Below, in pieces: positions 62,101-64,000 of a DNA stretch of 64,000 bases. The first letter of the stretch is position 1. The number at the start of each line of letters is the position of its first letter. The stretch comes from Siphonodentalium dalli (taxonomy: Eukaryota; Mollusca; Scaphopoda; Gadilida; Siphonodentaliidae). The stretch spans positions 160,599,465-160,663,464 of the forward strand of contig CP136068.1 of assembly GCA_032622095.1 (NCBI GenBank). The letters are read 5' to 3'. The translations under genes were made by a program, and so were the position numbers. The notes below the pieces were generated by a model. The model did no database searches and was not told the DNA's origin. It was given only the letters and a program-made list of their open reading frames with translations.

Positions 62101-64000
62101 TCAGATAGACAGACCACCAGATCATTTATCTATACTCTAGGAGACACGTACTGGGGATCAGATAAACAGACCACCAGATCATTTATCTATACTCCAGGAG
62201 ACACGTACTGGGGATCAGATAAACAGACCACCAGATCATTTATCTATACTCCAGGAGACACATACTGGGGATCAGATAGACAGACCACCAGATCATTTAT
62301 CTATACTCCAGGAGACACGTACTGGGGATCAGATAGACAGACCACCAGATCATTTATCTATACTCTAGGAGACACGTACTGGGGATCAGATAGACAGACC
62401 ACCAGATCATTTATCTATACTCCAGGAGACACGTACTGGGGATCAGATAGACAGACCACCAGATCATTTATCTATACTCTAGGAGACACGTACTGGGGAT
62501 CAGATAGACAGACCACCAGATCATTTATCTATACACTAGGAGACACGTACTGGGGATCAGATAAACAGACCACCAGATCATTTATCTATACTCCAGGAGA
62601 CACGTACTGGGGATCAGATAGACAGACCACCAGATCATTTATCTATACTCTAGGAGACTAGTACTGGGGATCAGATAGACAGACCACCAGATCATTTATC
62701 TATACTCCAGGAGACACGTACTGGGGATCAGATAGACAGACCACCATATCATTTATCTATACTCTAGGAGACACGTACTGGGGATCAGATAGACAGACCA
62801 CCAGATCATTTATCTATACTCCAGGAGACTAGTACTGGGGATCAGATAAACAGACCACCAGATCATTTATCTATACTCTAGGAGACACGTACTGGGGATC
62901 AGATAGACAGACCACCAGATCATTTATCTATACTCCAGGAGACACGTACTGGGGATCAGATAAACAGACCACCAGATCATTTATCTATACTCTAGGAGAC
63001 GCGTACTGGGGATCAGATAGACAGACCACCAGATCATTTATCTATACTCTAGGAGACACGTACTGGGGATCAGATAAACAGACCACCAGATCATTTATCT
63101 ATACTCTAGGAGACACGTACTGGGGATCAGATAGACAGACCACCAGATCATTTATCTATACTCTAGGAGACACGTACTGGGGATCAGATAGACAGACCAC
63201 CAGATCATTTATCTATACTCTAGGAGACACGTACTGGGGATCAGATAAACAGACCACCAGATCATTTATCTATACTCCAGGAGGCACGTACTGGGGATCA
63301 GATAGACAGACCACCAGATCATTTATCTATACTCCAGGAGACACGTACTGGGGATCAGATAGACAGACCACCAGATCATTTATCTAAACTCTAGGAGACA
63401 CGTACTGGGGATCAGATAAACAGACCACCAGATCATTTATCTATACTCCAGGAGACACGTACTGGGGATCAGATAGACAGACCACCAGATCATTTATCTA
63501 AACTCTAGGAGACACGTACTGGGGATCAGATAAACAGACCACCAGATCATTTATCTATACTCCAGGAGACACGTACTGGGGATCAGATAGACAGACCACC
63601 AGATCATTTATCTATACTCTAGGAGACGCGTACTGGGGATCAGATAAACAGACCACCAGATCATTTATCTATACTCTAGGAGACGCGTACTGGGGATCAG
63701 ATAGACAGACCACCAGATCATTTATCTATACTCCAGGAGACACGTACTGGGGATCAGATAAACAGACCACCAGATCATTTATCTATACTCTAGGAGACAC
63801 GTACTGGGGATCAGATAGACAGACCACCAGATCATTTATCTATACTCTAGGAGACACGTACTGGGGATCAGATAAACAGACCACCATATCATTTATCTAT
63901 ACTCTAGGAGACACGTACTGGGGATCAGATAAACAGACCACCAGATCATTTATCTATACTCCAGGAGACACGTACTGGGGATCAGATAGACAGACCACCA
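59136..64000. repeat. Distant duplicate of the 37.6-42.5 kb segment
   Basis: Variants match the segment near 37.6 kb at an offset of 21489 bp (377 units): GATCAAAT 37647/59136 and TGGTGA 37700/59189. After the 1-bp loss near 60102 the offset is 21488 (ATGAG 39397/60885). Farther right it becomes 21545 (GATATACAG 40502/62047) and 21944 (TAAACT 41441/63385, 41555/63499), meaning gains or losses of one and then seven units since the duplication. Confidence 0.75.
60102..60104. other. Single-base deletion in the satellite frame
   Basis: The unit here reads TACTGGGATCAG with three G instead of four. The duplicated counterpart near 38613 has four G, so the loss came after the duplication or is a homopolymer sequencing error. 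It is the only phase change I noticed in the array. Confidence 0.8.

Larger units (their letters stand above)
28036..64000. repeat. 57-bp satellite array, about 631 units, open to the right
   Basis: Head-to-tail repeats of 57 bp containing GATCAGATARACAGACCACC, then ATCATTTATCTATACTC and GGAGACACGTACTGG. Units differ mainly at about eight sites: GATC/GATT, TCAG/TCTG, ATAAAC/ATAGAC, CCAGATC/CCATATC, CTATACT/CTAAACT, CTCTAGG/CTCCAGG, GGAGAC/GGAGGC, and the triplet ACG/GCG/TAG before TACTGG. Phase is kept over 36 kb except for one single-base loss near 60102. No other sequence interrupts it. A 7-bp inverted pair AGATAAA/TTTATCT lies inside each unit. The array runs past the window edge, so total size is unknown. 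Confidence 0.98.

Noticed and set aside
28036..64000. CRISPR-like repetition
   Set aside because: The 57-bp units are contiguous with no unique spacers, and the context is eukaryotic.

Overview
The window looks like non-genic DNA from a eukaryotic nuclear genome, most likely a marine invertebrate and plausibly a bivalve mollusc. The background is AT-rich. There are no long coding ORFs, no operons and no recognisable RNA genes, but there are many foldback elements and MITEs, mononucleotide and dinucleotide tracts, and two copies of a mobile element carrying tandem ~160-bp cores. Such elements are known in bivalves (the pearl-type and DTC84-type families), so the taxonomic call is inference. 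I found no protein-coding gene I can defend; the short ORFs lie in repeats or show no recognisable domain.

Layout, 1-28 kb: a patchwork of nested non-autonomous DNA transposons in AT-rich unique sequence. In order: a foldback element holding a smaller foldback and a core-repeat element (0.87-2.88 kb); a ~175-bp tandem segment ending in a hairpin (2.9-3.6 kb); a TA-flanked MITE (3.64-3.88 kb); a 1.24-kb imperfect palindrome with short-repeat arms (5.2-6.44 kb); a piggyBac-like MITE with perfect 14-bp ends and TTAA duplications (6.63-7.02 kb); a foldback followed by a ~70-bp tandem array (10.2-11.46 kb); inverted ~455-bp arms and a duplicated module with palindromic GCGCTTAAGCGC-like clusters (12.86-18.6 kb); and two adjacent hAT-like elements punctuated by three copies of one 8-bp target duplication, GTTCAATA (19.56-27.17 kb). 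The second hAT-like element hosts further nested insertions, including the second core-repeat element in opposite orientation to the first.

Layout, 28.03-64.0 kb: one uninterrupted satellite array with a 57-bp unit, about 631 copies, running off the right edge of the window. A MITE ends 5 bp before its first recognisable unit. About eight variable sites per unit act as barcodes and show a mosaic of higher-order repeats. Landmark variants recur at exact multiples of 57 bp (7, 27, 36, 43, 46, 48, 348 and 377 units), as expected from repeated segmental duplication and unequal exchange. One frame of the unit (19 codons) has no stop, so frames of up to about 1,068 codons stay open. There is no in-frame ATG, and most common variants change amino acids or create stops, so I read the array as non-coding.

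The most notable items are the higher-order architecture of the 57-bp satellite, the twin hAT-like elements sharing target duplications, and the stacks of nested foldback elements. All coordinates were read by eye; array boundaries may be off by a few bases.
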